This document shows, piece after piece, positions 42,762 through 52,350 of a stretch of DNA of 64,000 nucleotides. The stretch comes from SXOA01 sp051004015. Its GTDB lineage: Bacteria; Planctomycetota; Planctomycetia; Pirellulales; Pirellulaceae. The stretch is from positions 81,271-145,270 of the forward strand of contig JBPCKT010000048.1 of NCBI GenBank assembly GCA_051004015.1. The letters run 5' to 3'. The position numbers and the translations under genes are program-made. Below the pieces are notes generated by a model that was given only the letters and a program-made list of their open reading frames with translations, ran no database searches and was not told the origin of the DNA. Numbering within the stretch: the first letter of the stretch is position 1; every line of letters starts with the position of its first letter.

Positions 42762-45700
42762 TCACTGCTCCCAGCTCCGCATGCGAGCGATGAGCAGTTT
42801 GACTTCTTCTTTCTTCTTCTCAAACAGAGCGAACAGGACCAGCAGGGCAATGCCCATTCCAAAGCCAAAGGCCCACCAGGGCCAGGTCTGCTCGAAGACC
42901 CTGGCGGCGTGCCAGACCATGCTGATCATGGCCATTAAGGTGAAGCTGGCACCCAAATACAGAAAGGCCCGGATGCGAAGCATGATGCCGGCCAGCGCCC
43001 CCGCGACGGAGAGAGCGGCGAGAATCATGGGGGGCCAAAGATGGTTGGCCGAGTGGATGAAGATTTCGCTTGTTGAGCTGAGATAGATGACGATGACGGC
43101 GAAGTATCGCGTGGCCGTCAACTGCTCCGTGCTCAGCCGCGTGCGGTTGAGCTGGGCCGCGAGCAACACGGCGACGGCTGGCGGGATGAGCCAGAACTGA
43201 GGATGGTCGGTGAAGTGGAAGCCCTGATGTTCGAGCAGCACCCAAAGGGCGGCATTGCCGGCGACTGCCGCGGCAGCTCCGTACAGGAAGGAGCGGTGCA
43301 TCATGCAAAGCAACAGATACATGAGCCCCGCCAGGAACAGCACCAGCTCGTAGGGTGCGCTGGGTGCGGGGACAATCAACATCGCCAGAGCCGGAATCAG
43401 CGGCAAAAGGCCGCCGGTGCGGCGAAAGGGCTCCGCCAGGACCCGGATTTTCTGCCGCTGAAAGATTTCCGCCGCGGCGACGCCGGCGAACGCCAGGCCA
43501 ATAATGATGAAAGGCCAGTACGGCCGCAGGACCGTATCGAACCACATCGGCCGGCAGACATAAAGGTGGGCGAACAGCAGGCCGCTCACCGCCTGGGCTC
43601 CATACACATAGAACATCCGCCCCTTCTCATCCAGGGCCAACGGGTCTCTTCCCGGCAGAAGTGCCAGCGACAACAAGCCGGCGATGAGAGCGACCAGAAC
43701 CACGGCCACGGCAGCGACTTGCAAATCGGCGACCGGAGCGCCGATGCCCGGTTTGAACATGGCGACTTCCAGCCCCAGCACCGCCACGAACGTGACGATT
43801 GCCAGCACTCCCGACGAATAGCCCGACTTGCGCGCGGATGAGTTCCAGGAGCCGCTGATGAACAAGTACCGAGGCAGAACGAGGCCATACAGGAGCGTCA
43901 GCACGGACAGGGCCATGAGCAGGCGAAAGACCCTTTCCAACAGAAGGGATTCGGTCCACTGCGGCTCGAGCTGCGCCCAGCCGAGGTACACCAAGGTCAA
44001 TCCGGCCAGCAACAGCGCGCCGATTTGAGCCGGCTCCTGGCGTTTCTTTTGAGCGAGACAGCAAATTCCCCAGGCGGCAATGCCGGGAGCGAGGCCGATG
44101 GCCACACGCCATTCCAGTTGCTCATGTCCGAGGACCGCGGCAAGTCCCATCAGACAGACCGGGGCCGTGATGCCAATCAAAATGGCCGGCAGCCAATGCG
44201 AAGTCCGCTGGAGCCCGCCAATCGTATCGGAGATTCCCCAGCGCGAACCGAGGTCCGCCAGATTCGCGCCGTAACTCCAAATCTGGCCGGTAATCGAGAT
44301 GTAGCCCGCCGCGCTGATGCTCGCGGCCAGGGCGAGCTCCAGCAACGCAAAGTTGGCGTGCCAAAGGCCAGCGACGATGCAGAGCAGGCCGAGCGAAAAT
44401 GCAGTTGGCAGAGCAAAAAAAGCCCGGCGGTCCCACAGGGAGCGAGCTACCACGGCCACCAGGCCAAGTAACGCCGCGAAAGTCCAGACGTTCAACCAAT
44501 AAAAGCGACCTGGAGGGTGAGGGATTGGAGCAACGGAGTCGACAAAGGTGGCGAAGCAGAGTCGGAGAGCAAGAACTAGGACGCAGGCAACGATGCCCAC
44601 GTGATGGGCGGGCGGGCCAAATGCCTTCGGGTCAAACGGCTGGTCGGTTCGCCTCTGAAACTGGATTTCGAGTGACAGCCAAATCGCGCAGAGGCTGCTG
44701 GCGGCGAGCACGCAGGCCTCCACAACGAGCAAATAGGACCAGCTATTCCAGAGCAGAATTACGGCCAGCGGCGCGGCGAGCAGCGAAGCGTAGGCATAGA
44801 ACTGGCGGCGACGGATGATGCCTTGGGTGACAAGGATGAGGCAGACGCCGGCCATCGCTCCGACGGACCACCACGGCTCTTGCGGATCGTTGTCCACTCC
44901 GCCGCGAATTGCCATGACGGCGACCAGCATTGCGATGCCGAAGGAGGCCCAGTGCGACGGGACCAGCCGAGACAGTGAAGGATGTTTTTCCAGCGCGCTC
45001 GCTGTCGTGGCGAGCGCCGCCACGGACAGGCTGCCCGCCATCAAAATGTGGTAGCTCAGCCACTGGCGGCCGATATCAAGCTGGTCGCATGTGGCGGCCA
45101 CGAGGCTGATGACCGCGAGCGTCGCAAAGGGCCAGATGTTCGCCGCCTGGCGAGCTGCATGGCGGTATGCATCCAGAAGGGCGATGGACGCCGTCAAGCC
45201 GATGGCAACGTAGCTGAGACTCGAGCCGAGCGCGGCCAGCTCCTTGGAACCGGCGGAGGGATTCAGGAAAATGACCCCGGCGGTCCAGAGGACGAGGCTC
45301 ATGGCGGCAGCGACGGCAACGACGAGCTGGATGTTGGTCAGAATTTTGGACGTGAGAGCAAAGGAGACAATTTCTGGCTCGGACGGTTTAGCGGCAGCAC
45401 TCACGACCCATCTCCGTATCGCCAGCCACAGCAGTCCGAATCCGCCCGCGGCAACGGTATTCCACTGGAGCCATTCGATGGCATAAACCGGCGACTCGAC
45501 CTTCGTACCGAGCGCCACGCGGAGCATGAACGCCAGGTTCACCGCAAACTGCGATACGGCCGAACCTCCCAAGGCAAACAGCGGCTGGCGTTCGCGGACG
45601 CAGTAGCCGAGCAGAATGGCGACCAGGGCATACAGGGGCACGGCGTAGGAGATGGTCGGTCCCATCCAGTCGAACAAGCTTTCCTGCAGGGGGCCGCCGA

Positions 45701-48700
45701 GTTTCACGCCGCTAGTTTGCTGCACAACGGCCGCGATCGTCATGGTGAGGATCGACAAGCCGGAAAAGACCAGCGGCTGCCAGGCGGTGCAGTAATAGGC
45801 AGTGCGGCGCAGCTTGCCCCAAGAGAGGCCGGGAATCCGCTGCGCCAGGTCGTGAAGTGGAGTACGGAAGATGAAGAACGAAGCGCCACAAAGGCCGTAG
45901 ATGGCCGTCAGCCAGCGGGCGGCGGAGGCGACTGCATACTCCTCCGCCCACCAGGTAGCGACGAGCCAGGGAATGGCAAACAGCGTGACGGCGATGCCCA
46001 TCAGGGCGGGCAACGTCACACGCTCCCAAAGGGAAACGACGAGAGCCAGAAAAACAACGGCCATGACAATCCACCCCGCCAGCCCGCCAGCGATGGGCAT
46101 TTGCGAGGTGAGCGGACCTTCCGGCGGGGCTTGGAATACGCCCAACTCGAACCATACTCCGTGCCACGCGGCGAAGATGGCCAGGCCGGGGACCATGCGA
46201 ACCACAACGGTTAGCAGGAGTTGGTCGACCGCGGGAAAGGGATTGACGAGGAGGCCGCGGATGGTGTCATTCTGACTCGTCATTCGGCGAAGGAGGGCGA
46301 AGGCGACTCCGCCCACCGCGGCCAGCAGCATCTGCATGTGGAGATGGGAAACCTTCAGATACCAGAACTCACTCGGGAGCTGGTGAAACATCACGTTCGC
46401 GGCGATGTAACCGGCGCATAGGGCCAGCATCGACGGCACGCCGTACATCACAATCGGCTGACGAAGGAGCAAGAGCGCGCCGAGCCAGACTGCGGCCGCC
46501 ACGCCGGCATACCCTGCGTACAGAGCGAGCTGCTCTTGGTGCGGCCAGAGGATGAACGGCGTGCAGCAGAGGAGCGTGCCCACGCCGAAAAGGGCGAGCG
46601 GCTGAATCACGGCATCCCACAGCGGCAGCCGGTCGTGTTCGCGATGCACTTCCACGGGCGCGAACAGCAGTCGCGGCGCGGTGAGCATGGCAATCAGGAC
46701 ATTGATGACGGCATGAACGAGCGTGGCCAGGAGAATCGGGTGCGCCGGAACGAAGCTCGGATGGATGCCGGCCAGACTGCTGCGAAGCGATTCGTTGAGC
46801 GCCAGTCCTTGCGCAAGGCCAATCCAGAGAAGCGCCGACCCGACCAGTGCCGGCACAGCCTGAAAAGGTGACGGTACACGAACCAAGTGAGAAGCTGCCA
46901 GGCAAACGGCGGCGTAGAACAGCAAGAGCGGCGCGGCCAGGTCGGCGTCGAGGTTAACTTCTCCCCAGGCCCCCAGTGGCGCGAGGCCGCAGACCAGCGC
47001 CACTAGAATCGACAGCCCGCAGAGCGCAGCGGCACCACCAAAATAGACCAGTCCGTCTTCTCGCCGCTGCTTGGTGACGAAGAGTGTCCCAGCACCTCCG
47101 GCCACGATAGCCAGCAGCGTGAACAAAATTCCGCTCCTCCCCATGAAAGCAGCCTGGATGAGTTCCAAGGAAGTCGCTCCGTCCGTAATTCTCCCCTGCG
47201 TCCAATGAAATCCGACCTGGCAAGCCAGCGTGCCGCAGGCAATGGCTGCTCCGTGCAGCAGCGGCAGATAGCCGACCACCGCCAGGAGCGCGAGCAGTAC
47301 CAAGTTGACGATACCCACTGCCAGCAAGAGTTGCGGCTCCGGCCAGGCAATGGCCACCATGGCCAGCATCGCCAGCCCGCCGCACAGGGCAATCGCGGTC
47401 CCGGCGGTGCGATGCGCCGATAGCGTCCTGGCGAGCGCCCGCCGATGCACGACCAGGCCCAGCGCCAGCACGCCCGCCGCCACAACGCTCAGCGCCGGAG
47501 TCAGCCGGGCCAGCGTGACCATTTTGTCCAACGAATGATGCAGGAGGAGGGACAGCGGGGCAGCCAGTGAAAATGCGGCCAGCCCCAAGATCAAGAATGT
47601 CTCGTTGGCCCGCTGTTCGGAAAGTCGTTGCCAAGCGCGGGCGCGGAACACCTGCCCGAGCACGGCCACGAGAAAACCCGCCACCGGTATCGCGGCGAGC
47701 AGCGAGATGTCCCTCAGCGTGACCGCGAATGGTCCCGCCCGGTTCATCACAATCTGGCTGAGGGACGCACCGATGATGGCGATGGTCAGTCGCCATCGCC
47801 CCTCGCTGAGCAGCACGCCGCTGGTCGTGACGGTAATCCAGCTATAAACCACGGTGCCGAGAACGACGGCGGCGATGAACAACGGGTCCGTCATTTCGCG
47901 CTGCTTGTCCGCCGGACCGGCCATCACGATGGCCGCCGCGAAGCTAAGCGGCACCAGCATCAACGAGATAATCAAGATCACGCGGCTGATGGCGTGGAGC
48001 TTCCAGTAGCGGAGCGTATACATCCCCGCTCCGTAGAAGCCCAACGTGAAGAGCATGAACAGAATCGCGGGAGAATAAGGGATGTCTTGCAGCGGCACGC
48101 GCAGGCTGAAAATGAGCCCCACGGCGCTGCCGACAATCAGCAGTCCCGCAATGATCTCTCCCCAGCGAACATTGGATTCCTCCATGAAGCCTTGCAGCAC
48201 GTCCGCCCAAGGGCGCGCGGGCTTCGGAGGCTTCGGTGGAGCGGCAACGACTGTTGGCTTATCTAATGGGTGCGTAAACGCTGGTGCTGCTGGTTGGCGA
48301 GAGGGAAATGGAGCCGGCTTGGCTGTCGCTGAAGTTTGGAGAGGAGGCTTGGGTCGTTCTACCCAGTTAATTCCATCCGCGGCTTCTGCGTCGACAATCT
48401 CCGCAATGACCGGCGGCTGTGAAAATGAAACGCCCCGTTCAGCCTGCGGCCGTACAGGTTGAGCAGGAGAAGACGCGGGCGCTACCGGCCCTAATTGCCC
48501 CCGCAGCCGGGCGAGGTCGCTGTTGATGACGAGCATCAGGTCTTCAAACTGCTGCTGCGGAAGAATCTTGCGGTCATAGAGCCGCTTGAGATGTCGGGCC
48601 GTCGCTTCCAAGTCCTGTTCGAGGGCGGCTCCCGGATTCACTTGCGGCACGCGGCCGCAGGCAATGCACCGCCCCGCGATGACTCCCTTGGGATGACGGC

Positions 48701-48860
48701 AGTACGGGCAAGGCTTACCGGGCGCTCCAGCCGGAACGTCACCGGACATCTGACGAAAGATGAAGGCCAGCACCACCCAGATGCAATGGCCGACGACGGT
48801 GACGACCGCCATAACGCAGCCGAAACCGCAGAGAAAACCCAACAGGTCGCTAGGGTCCAC
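42762..48860 (-). CDS. Giant polytopic membrane protein with zinc ribbon
   Basis: 2032 residues from a GTG at 48860, with GGAG upstream. Residue layout: a membrane helix (10-35), a zinc-ribbon-like CPYC...CIAC (about 50-70), a SHOCT-like helix (RLYDRKILPQQQFEDLM, about 95), a Pro/Ala-rich linker (about 115-210), then about 1800 residues of closely spaced hydrophobic helices, on the order of 50 by eye, continuing to the C-terminus KKKEEVKLLIARMRSW. Gene architecture resembles DUF2339/DUF2157-like membrane proteins but is much larger. No known transporter or enzyme motif was recognised. Whether the frame is intact depends on sequencing accuracy, but it is uninterrupted over 6 kb. Confidence 0.75.
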   Translation of the reverse strand: MDPSDLLGFLCGFGCVMAVVTVVGHCIWVVLAFIFRQMSGDVPAGAPGKPCPYCRHPKGVIAGRCIACGRVPQVNPGAALEQDLEATARHLKRLYDRKILPQQQFEDLMLVINSDLARLRGQLGPVAPASSPAQPVRPQAERGVSFSQPPVIAEIVDAEAADGINWVERPKPPLQTSATAKPAPFPSRQPAAPAFTHPLDKPTVVAAPPKPPKPARPWADVLQGFMEESNVRWGEIIAGLLIVGSAVGLIFSLRVPLQDIPYSPAILFMLFTLGFYGAGMYTLRYWKLHAISRVILIISLMLVPLSFAAAIVMAGPADKQREMTDPLFIAAVVLGTVVYSWITVTTSGVLLSEGRWRLTIAIIGASLSQIVMNRAGPFAVTLRDISLLAAIPVAGFLVAVLGQVFRARAWQRLSEQRANETFLILGLAAFSLAAPLSLLLHHSLDKMVTLARLTPALSVVAAGVLALGLVVHRRALARTLSAHRTAGTAIALCGGLAMLAMVAIAWPEPQLLLAVGIVNLVLLALLAVVGYLPLLHGAAIACGTLACQVGFHWTQGRITDGATSLELIQAAFMGRSGILFTLLAIVAGGAGTLFVTKQRREDGLVYFGGAAALCGLSILVALVCGLAPLGAWGEVNLDADLAAPLLLFYAAVCLAASHLVRVPSPFQAVPALVGSALLWIGLAQGLALNESLRSSLAGIHPSFVPAHPILLATLVHAVINVLIAMLTAPRLLFAPVEVHREHDRLPLWDAVIQPLALFGVGTLLCCTPFILWPHQEQLALYAGYAGVAAAVWLGALLLLRQPIVMYGVPSMLALCAGYIAANVMFHQLPSEFWYLKVSHLHMQMLLAAVGGVAFALLRRMTSQNDTIRGLLVNPFPAVDQLLLTVVVRMVPGLAIFAAWHGVWFELGVFQAPPEGPLTSQMPIAGGLAGWIVMAVVFLALVVSLWERVTLPALMGIAVTLFAIPWLVATWWAEEYAVASAARWLTAIYGLCGASFFIFRTPLHDLAQRIPGLSWGKLRRTAYYCTAWQPLVFSGLSILTMTIAAVVQQTSGVKLGGPLQESLFDWMGPTISYAVPLYALVAILLGYCVRERQPLFALGGSAVSQFAVNLAFMLRVALGTKVESPVYAIEWLQWNTVAAGGFGLLWLAIRRWVVSAAAKPSEPEIVSFALTSKILTNIQLVVAVAAAMSLVLWTAGVIFLNPSAGSKELAALGSSLSYVAIGLTASIALLDAYRHAARQAANIWPFATLAVISLVAATCDQLDIGRQWLSYHILMAGSLSVAALATTASALEKHPSLSRLVPSHWASFGIAMLVAVMAIRGGVDNDPQEPWWSVGAMAGVCLILVTQGIIRRRQFYAYASLLAAPLAVILLWNSWSYLLVVEACVLAASSLCAIWLSLEIQFQRRTDQPFDPKAFGPPAHHVGIVACVLVLALRLCFATFVDSVAPIPHPPGRFYWLNVWTFAALLGLVAVVARSLWDRRAFFALPTAFSLGLLCIVAGLWHANFALLELALAASISAAGYISITGQIWSYGANLADLGSRWGISDTIGGLQRTSHWLPAILIGITAPVCLMGLAAVLGHEQLEWRVAIGLAPGIAAWGICCLAQKKRQEPAQIGALLLAGLTLVYLGWAQLEPQWTESLLLERVFRLLMALSVLTLLYGLVLPRYLFISGSWNSSARKSGYSSGVLAIVTFVAVLGLEVAMFKPGIGAPVADLQVAAVAVVLVALIAGLLSLALLPGRDPLALDEKGRMFYVYGAQAVSGLLFAHLYVCRPMWFDTVLRPYWPFIIIGLAFAGVAAAEIFQRQKIRVLAEPFRRTGGLLPLIPALAMLIVPAPSAPYELVLFLAGLMYLLLCMMHRSFLYGAAAAVAGNAALWVLLEHQGFHFTDHPQFWLIPPAVAVLLAAQLNRTRLSTEQLTATRYFAVIVIYLSSTSEIFIHSANHLWPPMILAALSVAGALAGIMLRIRAFLYLGASFTLMAMISMVWHAARVFEQTWPWWAFGFGMGIALLVLFALFEKKKEEVKLLIARMRSWEQ

Positions 48861-48968
48861 AGCCGCTCCAGAAAATGAGGGTCCGCCGACTCTGTCACCC
48901 TAGACCATCTTCGCCGGCAAGCAACCGCAATCCGTCAACAAAACGTAAACAGTGGGAAATAGCTGGGT

Positions 48969-49688
48969 CTAATGCCGCAGATTCCAGCTTTCCTTGGAGT
49001 ACCGCTCCTTTACAAGCTGGTGAACCAAATTCCTCGGCCAATGCGGCGCCGCCTGAGAGGCTCCGAAGGCTGCAACAATCGACCGCTTCATTTCCTCGGC
49101 GGCGAGTGGCAGGTTGGACACAAACTGGCGATGCGTGCGTCCCTTGCGATAAGCCGGCTGGCGCGGGGCAGTTCCCAGATATTTGCCCAGCAGCGTCAGG
49201 TCGAAGTTGTACAGGAGCGTCCCGTGATAGAGGAAATGGCCCCGCTTGCAGCGCAGGCTGTTGCCGGAGAACTTGTGCTCCCCCACTGCCAGATCGCTCG
49301 TGCCCCGGAGTTGCACTCCCGGGGCTAGGGGAAGCAGAGCCTCGCGGATGCGACAGAGGACAAAGCGGTGGGCAAGGTCCAAAGCCCGCAATTCGGGATG
49401 AAGCTCATAGCTCAGCACGACCGCGTACATCAAGCTGCCGGGACCAGCAACAATGGCCGCTCCCCCGCTGCACCGCCGCAGCACGGTAACACCGGCAGCC
49501 TGGCATGCTTCCAGTTGAGCCTCTTCCGCCGCTTTGGAACTTCTTCCCAGCACCACCAGCGGCCGGTCCGCCTCCCAAAACCGAAGGACTTCCGTCGGCG
49601 TATCGGCGTCTTCCGCCGCATCCAAGAGGGCCTCATCCAGGGCCAGATTTTCCTCGGGAGTCGGCAGCGTAAGGTCCAGAAGCAGCAT
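48969..49688 (-). CDS. Lipoate-protein ligase-like (LplA/BPL family) protein
   Basis: 239 residues from ATG 49688; the frame is open to 49757, but MLLLDLTLPTPEENLALDEA is the usual start pattern. Core motifs are VVLGRSSKAAEE, VLRRCSGGAAIVAGPGSLMY and LAVGEHKFSGNSLRCKRG with the catalytic lysine, then FLYHGTLLYNFDL. The family transfers lipoyl or octanoyl groups to dehydrogenase and glycine cleavage subunits. The usual RR.SGGGAV.H motif lacks the histidine here. It is divergently transcribed from the haloperoxidase gene. Confidence 0.78.
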   Translation of the reverse strand: MLLLDLTLPTPEENLALDEALLDAAEDADTPTEVLRFWEADRPLVVLGRSSKAAEEAQLEACQAAGVTVLRRCSGGAAIVAGPGSLMYAVVLSYELHPELRALDLAHRFVLCRIREALLPLAPGVQLRGTSDLAVGEHKFSGNSLRCKRGHFLYHGTLLYNFDLTLLGKYLGTAPRQPAYRKGRTHRQFVSNLPLAAEEMKRSIVAAFGASQAAPHWPRNLVHQLVKERYSKESWNLRH

Positions 49689-49828
49689 TTCTCTGTTGTA
49701 GCAGGAAGTTGCCAGCCCCTCCAATTGCCCCAGCTGCTCTCGATTTTCCCGCGACACTTGACTACACTCGGCAATATTCCAGTTTACCGCGAGAGTCTAT
49801 TTGAATTCCTTGAAGAGGGGTTGTTTTC

Positions 49829-51511
49829 ATGGCCCAAAGTGCTGCTCGAATTTCGGCGAAACGTCCGCTCTTGCTCGAACAACTGGAACCGCGCGACCTC
49901 TTCGCGTCGGACATGGTGACTCAGTGGAACGACAACGCCTTGGCGGCAATTCGCGTGGACAGAACCGCTCCCCCCATAGCCTCGCGGGCACTGGCCATCG
50001 TTCACACTGCCGTCTACGACGCGGTGAATGCTATCGACCGCACCCATAAGCCCTATGCCGTGGATGTGCCGGCCCTGCCCGGAACATCGGCCGAGGCGGC
50101 TGTGGCGGCGGCGGCTCATCGGGCCTTGGTGGCGCTCTTTCCCGCGCAAGCGGCGACGTTCGATACTCAGTTCACGGCCTCGCTGGCCACCATCGCCGAT
50201 GGCTCCGCCGAAACGAATGGCGTGGCCTTGGGAAATCTGGTCGCCGACAGAATGCTCGCTCTGCGGGCCAATGACGGTGCGAGCGCGGTTGTCAACTACA
50301 CGCCCGGCTCAGGGCCAGGAGTCTGGATTCCGACGCCTCCTGCCTTTGCCGCCGCATTCCTTCCCCAATGGCCAAACGTCACGCCCTTCGCCATGAGGAC
50401 CGGCAGCCAGTTCACCCCCCATGACCTGCCCACGCTGACGAGCGCGGAATACACCGCGGATTTCAACGAAGTCAAGGAACTCGGTTCCGCGACCAGCGCC
50501 ACGCGGACTGCCGACCAGACCGCCATCGCCACGTTCTGGGCCAACGGTGGCGGGACGGCCACACCGCCAGGACACCTCAATCTCATGGCGCAAGCCGCGG
50601 CTGATTCGCAGGGAAATACGCTTTCCCAAAACGCCCGGCTGTTTGCGGCGCTCAACGTGGCCATGGCCGATGCCGCCATCATGGCCTGGGACGCCAAGTA
50701 CTCCACCAACTGCTGGCGTCCGATAACCGCCATTCGGGCGGCGGATACCGATGGGAATGCGAACACCACGCCGGACGCGGCCTGGACGCCGCTCCTCGTT
50801 TCTCCTCCCTTCTCCACCTACGTCTCCGGCCACTCCAGCTTCAGCGGAGCGGCAGCCGCGGTGCTCAAGAGCTTCTTCGGGCGCGATAATATCGCATTCA
50901 CGCTCGAATCCGAAGATGCCACCGTGGCGGATCGCTCCTTCACCAGCTTCTCGCAAGCCGCCCAGGAATCCGCCGATAGTCGGCTATACGGGGGCATTCA
51001 CTTCCAGTTCGACAATGAAGACGGTCTCGTGGCCGGCACCAGGCTCGGCGCGTTCGTGGCCCAGAACTTCTTTCTCGCCCAGGAGCATGCTCCCTCCGCC
51101 GGCCTCATCGGCTCGGTCCTCGTCGTTACCGGCACCAACCGGCTCGACAGCATCACGCTGTTCCGCAGCGGCTCCAACCTGATTGTGCAGGACCTGGGGC
51201 GGCGGCTGGGTTCGTTCAGCCTCAGCTCCCTTACGGAACTTAGCATCGATGCCCGTGGCGGAAACGACTTCGTGCATGTCGGCAACGCCCTCCGCATCCG
51301 TTCCACCATCCACGGCGGCAGCGGCAACGACGTCCTCTTCGGCAGCGGCGCGAACGACAGCCTGTTCGGCGGCGCGGGCAACGACGTCCTCTTTGGCTTG
51401 AAGGGTGACGACCTGCTGGACGGAGGTGACGGCAACGATTGGCTGTACGGCGGCCTGGGGACCGATACGCTGGTCGGCGGCAAGGGAAAGAACCGGCTCT
51501 TTCAGACGTAA
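49829..51511 (+). CDS. Vanadium haloperoxidase-like protein with RTX repeats
   Basis: 560 residues. LLLEQLEPRDLFA at the N-terminus is the LEPR-type motif found on many planctomycete exported proteins. The central domain is the vanadium haloperoxidase/PAP2 type: STNCWRPITAIR, the YVSGHSSFSGAAA signature and SRLYGGIHFQFDNEDG, where the histidine that coordinates vanadate is expected. The C-terminal ~70 residues have RTX-type calcium-binding nonapeptides (GGSGNDVLFGSGAND, GGAGNDVLFG, GGDGNDWLYGG). RTX repeats suggest secretion and folding outside the cell. Substrate and cofactor are inferred from family. GAGGGG lies just upstream of the ATG. Confidence 0.85.
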   Translation: MAQSAARISAKRPLLLEQLEPRDLFASDMVTQWNDNALAAIRVDRTAPPIASRALAIVHTAVYDAVNAIDRTHKPYAVDVPALPGTSAEAAVAAAAHRALVALFPAQAATFDTQFTASLATIADGSAETNGVALGNLVADRMLALRANDGASAVVNYTPGSGPGVWIPTPPAFAAAFLPQWPNVTPFAMRTGSQFTPHDLPTLTSAEYTADFNEVKELGSATSATRTADQTAIATFWANGGGTATPPGHLNLMAQAAADSQGNTLSQNARLFAALNVAMADAAIMAWDAKYSTNCWRPITAIRAADTDGNANTTPDAAWTPLLVSPPFSTYVSGHSSFSGAAAAVLKSFFGRDNIAFTLESEDATVADRSFTSFSQAAQESADSRLYGGIHFQFDNEDGLVAGTRLGAFVAQNFFLAQEHAPSAGLIGSVLVVTGTNRLDSITLFRSGSNLIVQDLGRRLGSFSLSSLTELSIDARGGNDFVHVGNALRIRSTIHGGSGNDVLFGSGANDSLFGGAGNDVLFGLKGDDLLDGGDGNDWLYGGLGTDTLVGGKGKNRLFQT

Positions 51512-51555
51512 GCCGCTGACAGTTTGAGACTTGCCACCTTCCTTTGCCTTCCTGA

Positions 51556-51687
51556 AAGGCCCGATTCCTGGTCAAGCTGAATGACGAGGAATACGAGGCG
51601 ATCCGTAGCGCTGCCGGGGACAAGTTTTCAACCTGGGCACGCAAGACGCTGCTACGCGCCGCCAAACGCGGTGCTAGACAGAACTAG
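51556..51687 (+). pseudogene. Ribbon-helix-helix/mobilisation protein fragment
   Basis: A 43-codon frame without an ATG runs from a stop at 51553 to TAG at 51685. It encodes FLVKLNDEEYEAIRSAAGDK then FSTWARKTLLRAAKR, a pattern typical of MobC-like plasmid mobilisation or RHH DNA-binding proteins. The expected N-terminal half and start are missing, so I take it as a relic of a mobile element. Confidence 0.5.
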
Positions 51688-51689
51688 CC

Positions 51690-51765
51690 GAGAGAGGGGG
51701 AATCGAACCCCGCGCGCTACCGTGTCCTAAAGCCGCTACGGTGCCAAACCGCAGGCCGCTCTCCG
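51690..51765 (-). other. tRNA-like sequence, possible degenerate tRNA-Leu
   Basis: On the minus strand GGGGTTCGATTCCCC (51697-51711) forms a T-arm. An acceptor-like GAGAG/CTCTC pairing and a CTTTAGG stretch resembling a tRNA-Leu(UAG) anticodon loop are present, but the anticodon stem does not pair properly. It is probably a tRNA remnant or an attachment-site footprint rather than a working tRNA. Confidence 0.35.
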
Positions 51766-51782
51766 TTCCTAGAGGAACGGAG
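51761..51782. repeat. Perfect 10-base palindrome before the TAC module
   Basis: CTCCGTTCCT (51761-51770) pairs fully with AGGAACGGAG (51773-51782). A T run follows at 51794-51798, so it may terminate transcription from upstream. Confidence 0.6.
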
Positions 51783-51840
51783 GGACTGAGGCGTTTTTAC
51801 CGGGAAGACTGGTCATTATTTTGCGGAGGACTTACAGTAT

Positions 51841-51857
51841 CCAGCGGTTCGCGCTGG
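51841..51857. promoter_or_regulatory. Candidate operator palindrome upstream of higB
   Basis: CCAGCG-GTTCG-CGCTGG is a perfect 6-base inverted repeat ending 31 bases before the higB ATG. An overlapping TTGACT (51859-51864) is a candidate -35 element, but no convincing -10 with a plausible leader was found. Antitoxins of this family usually repress their own operon from such sites. Confidence 0.35.
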
Positions 51858-51888
51858 CTTGACTTCAGTTCAGTTAAAGCTAAACTTC

Positions 51889-52350
51889 ATGGTTAATCCC
51901 ATACCTCTTACCGTCATTGTCGCGAAAGGACGCTGGGGCACCGTTGAATTTGTGGTCCGCCTTTCAGGGGGCTGCCCAGCAAGGACTTTTTTCGAGAAGG
52001 ACTGCGAGGAAATTAGAGAGGGGAACAAGCATAAGCCAGAATCGACGGCGCGCGCAAGATTCGCATTGCTGTTTCAGGATATGGCAAATTATGGGCAAAT
52101 CTCGCAAAAACGATTTAAAAAGGAAATGGGTAAATTGTTCGGATTCTCGCATGAAGTAAGCAATAAGCAAATCAGGTTCCCTTGTTTCATAGACGGAGCA
52201 AAATGGATAGTCACACACGGATTCTCCAAACCAGGAGCGCAAAAGGGACGCGGAGCATGGCCGGACAGTGAGGTCAAACGAGCGGAGGAAATCATGGCCG
52301 AATACTTCCTTCGCAAAAGAGCCCTTGAAAACAACACTCGCAAGCAATGA
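51889..52350 (+). CDS. higB: HigB-like toxin of a TAC module
   Basis: 153 residues from ATG 51889; a TTG at 51859 is also in frame. The C-terminal part is a RelE/HigB (phage Gp49-like) toxin: MGKLFGFSHEVSNKQIRFPC, FIDGAKWIVTHGFSKPGAQK and EVKRAEEIMAEYF. In this family the toxin is a ribosome-dependent mRNA endonuclease. GFSKPG with downstream basic residues matches the C-terminal lysine/arginine-rich end that contacts RNA. The gene overlaps higA by 4 bases, giving strict toxin-then-antitoxin order, as usual for HigBA. Confidence 0.78.
   Translation: MVNPIPLTVIVAKGRWGTVEFVVRLSGGCPARTFFEKDCEEIREGNKHKPESTARARFALLFQDMANYGQISQKRFKKEMGKLFGFSHEVSNKQIRFPCFIDGAKWIVTHGFSKPGAQKGRGAWPDSEVKRAEEIMAEYFLRKRALENNTRKQ

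Noticed and set aside
44982..46214. A 410-residue plus-strand frame
   Set aside because: Antisense to the giant membrane protein; its Gln/His/Arg-rich composition is typical of GC-rich shadows.
51690..51765. A functional tRNA-Leu
   Set aside because: The T-arm is good but the anticodon stem does not pair and the D-arm is atypical, so only a tRNA-like remnant is claimed.
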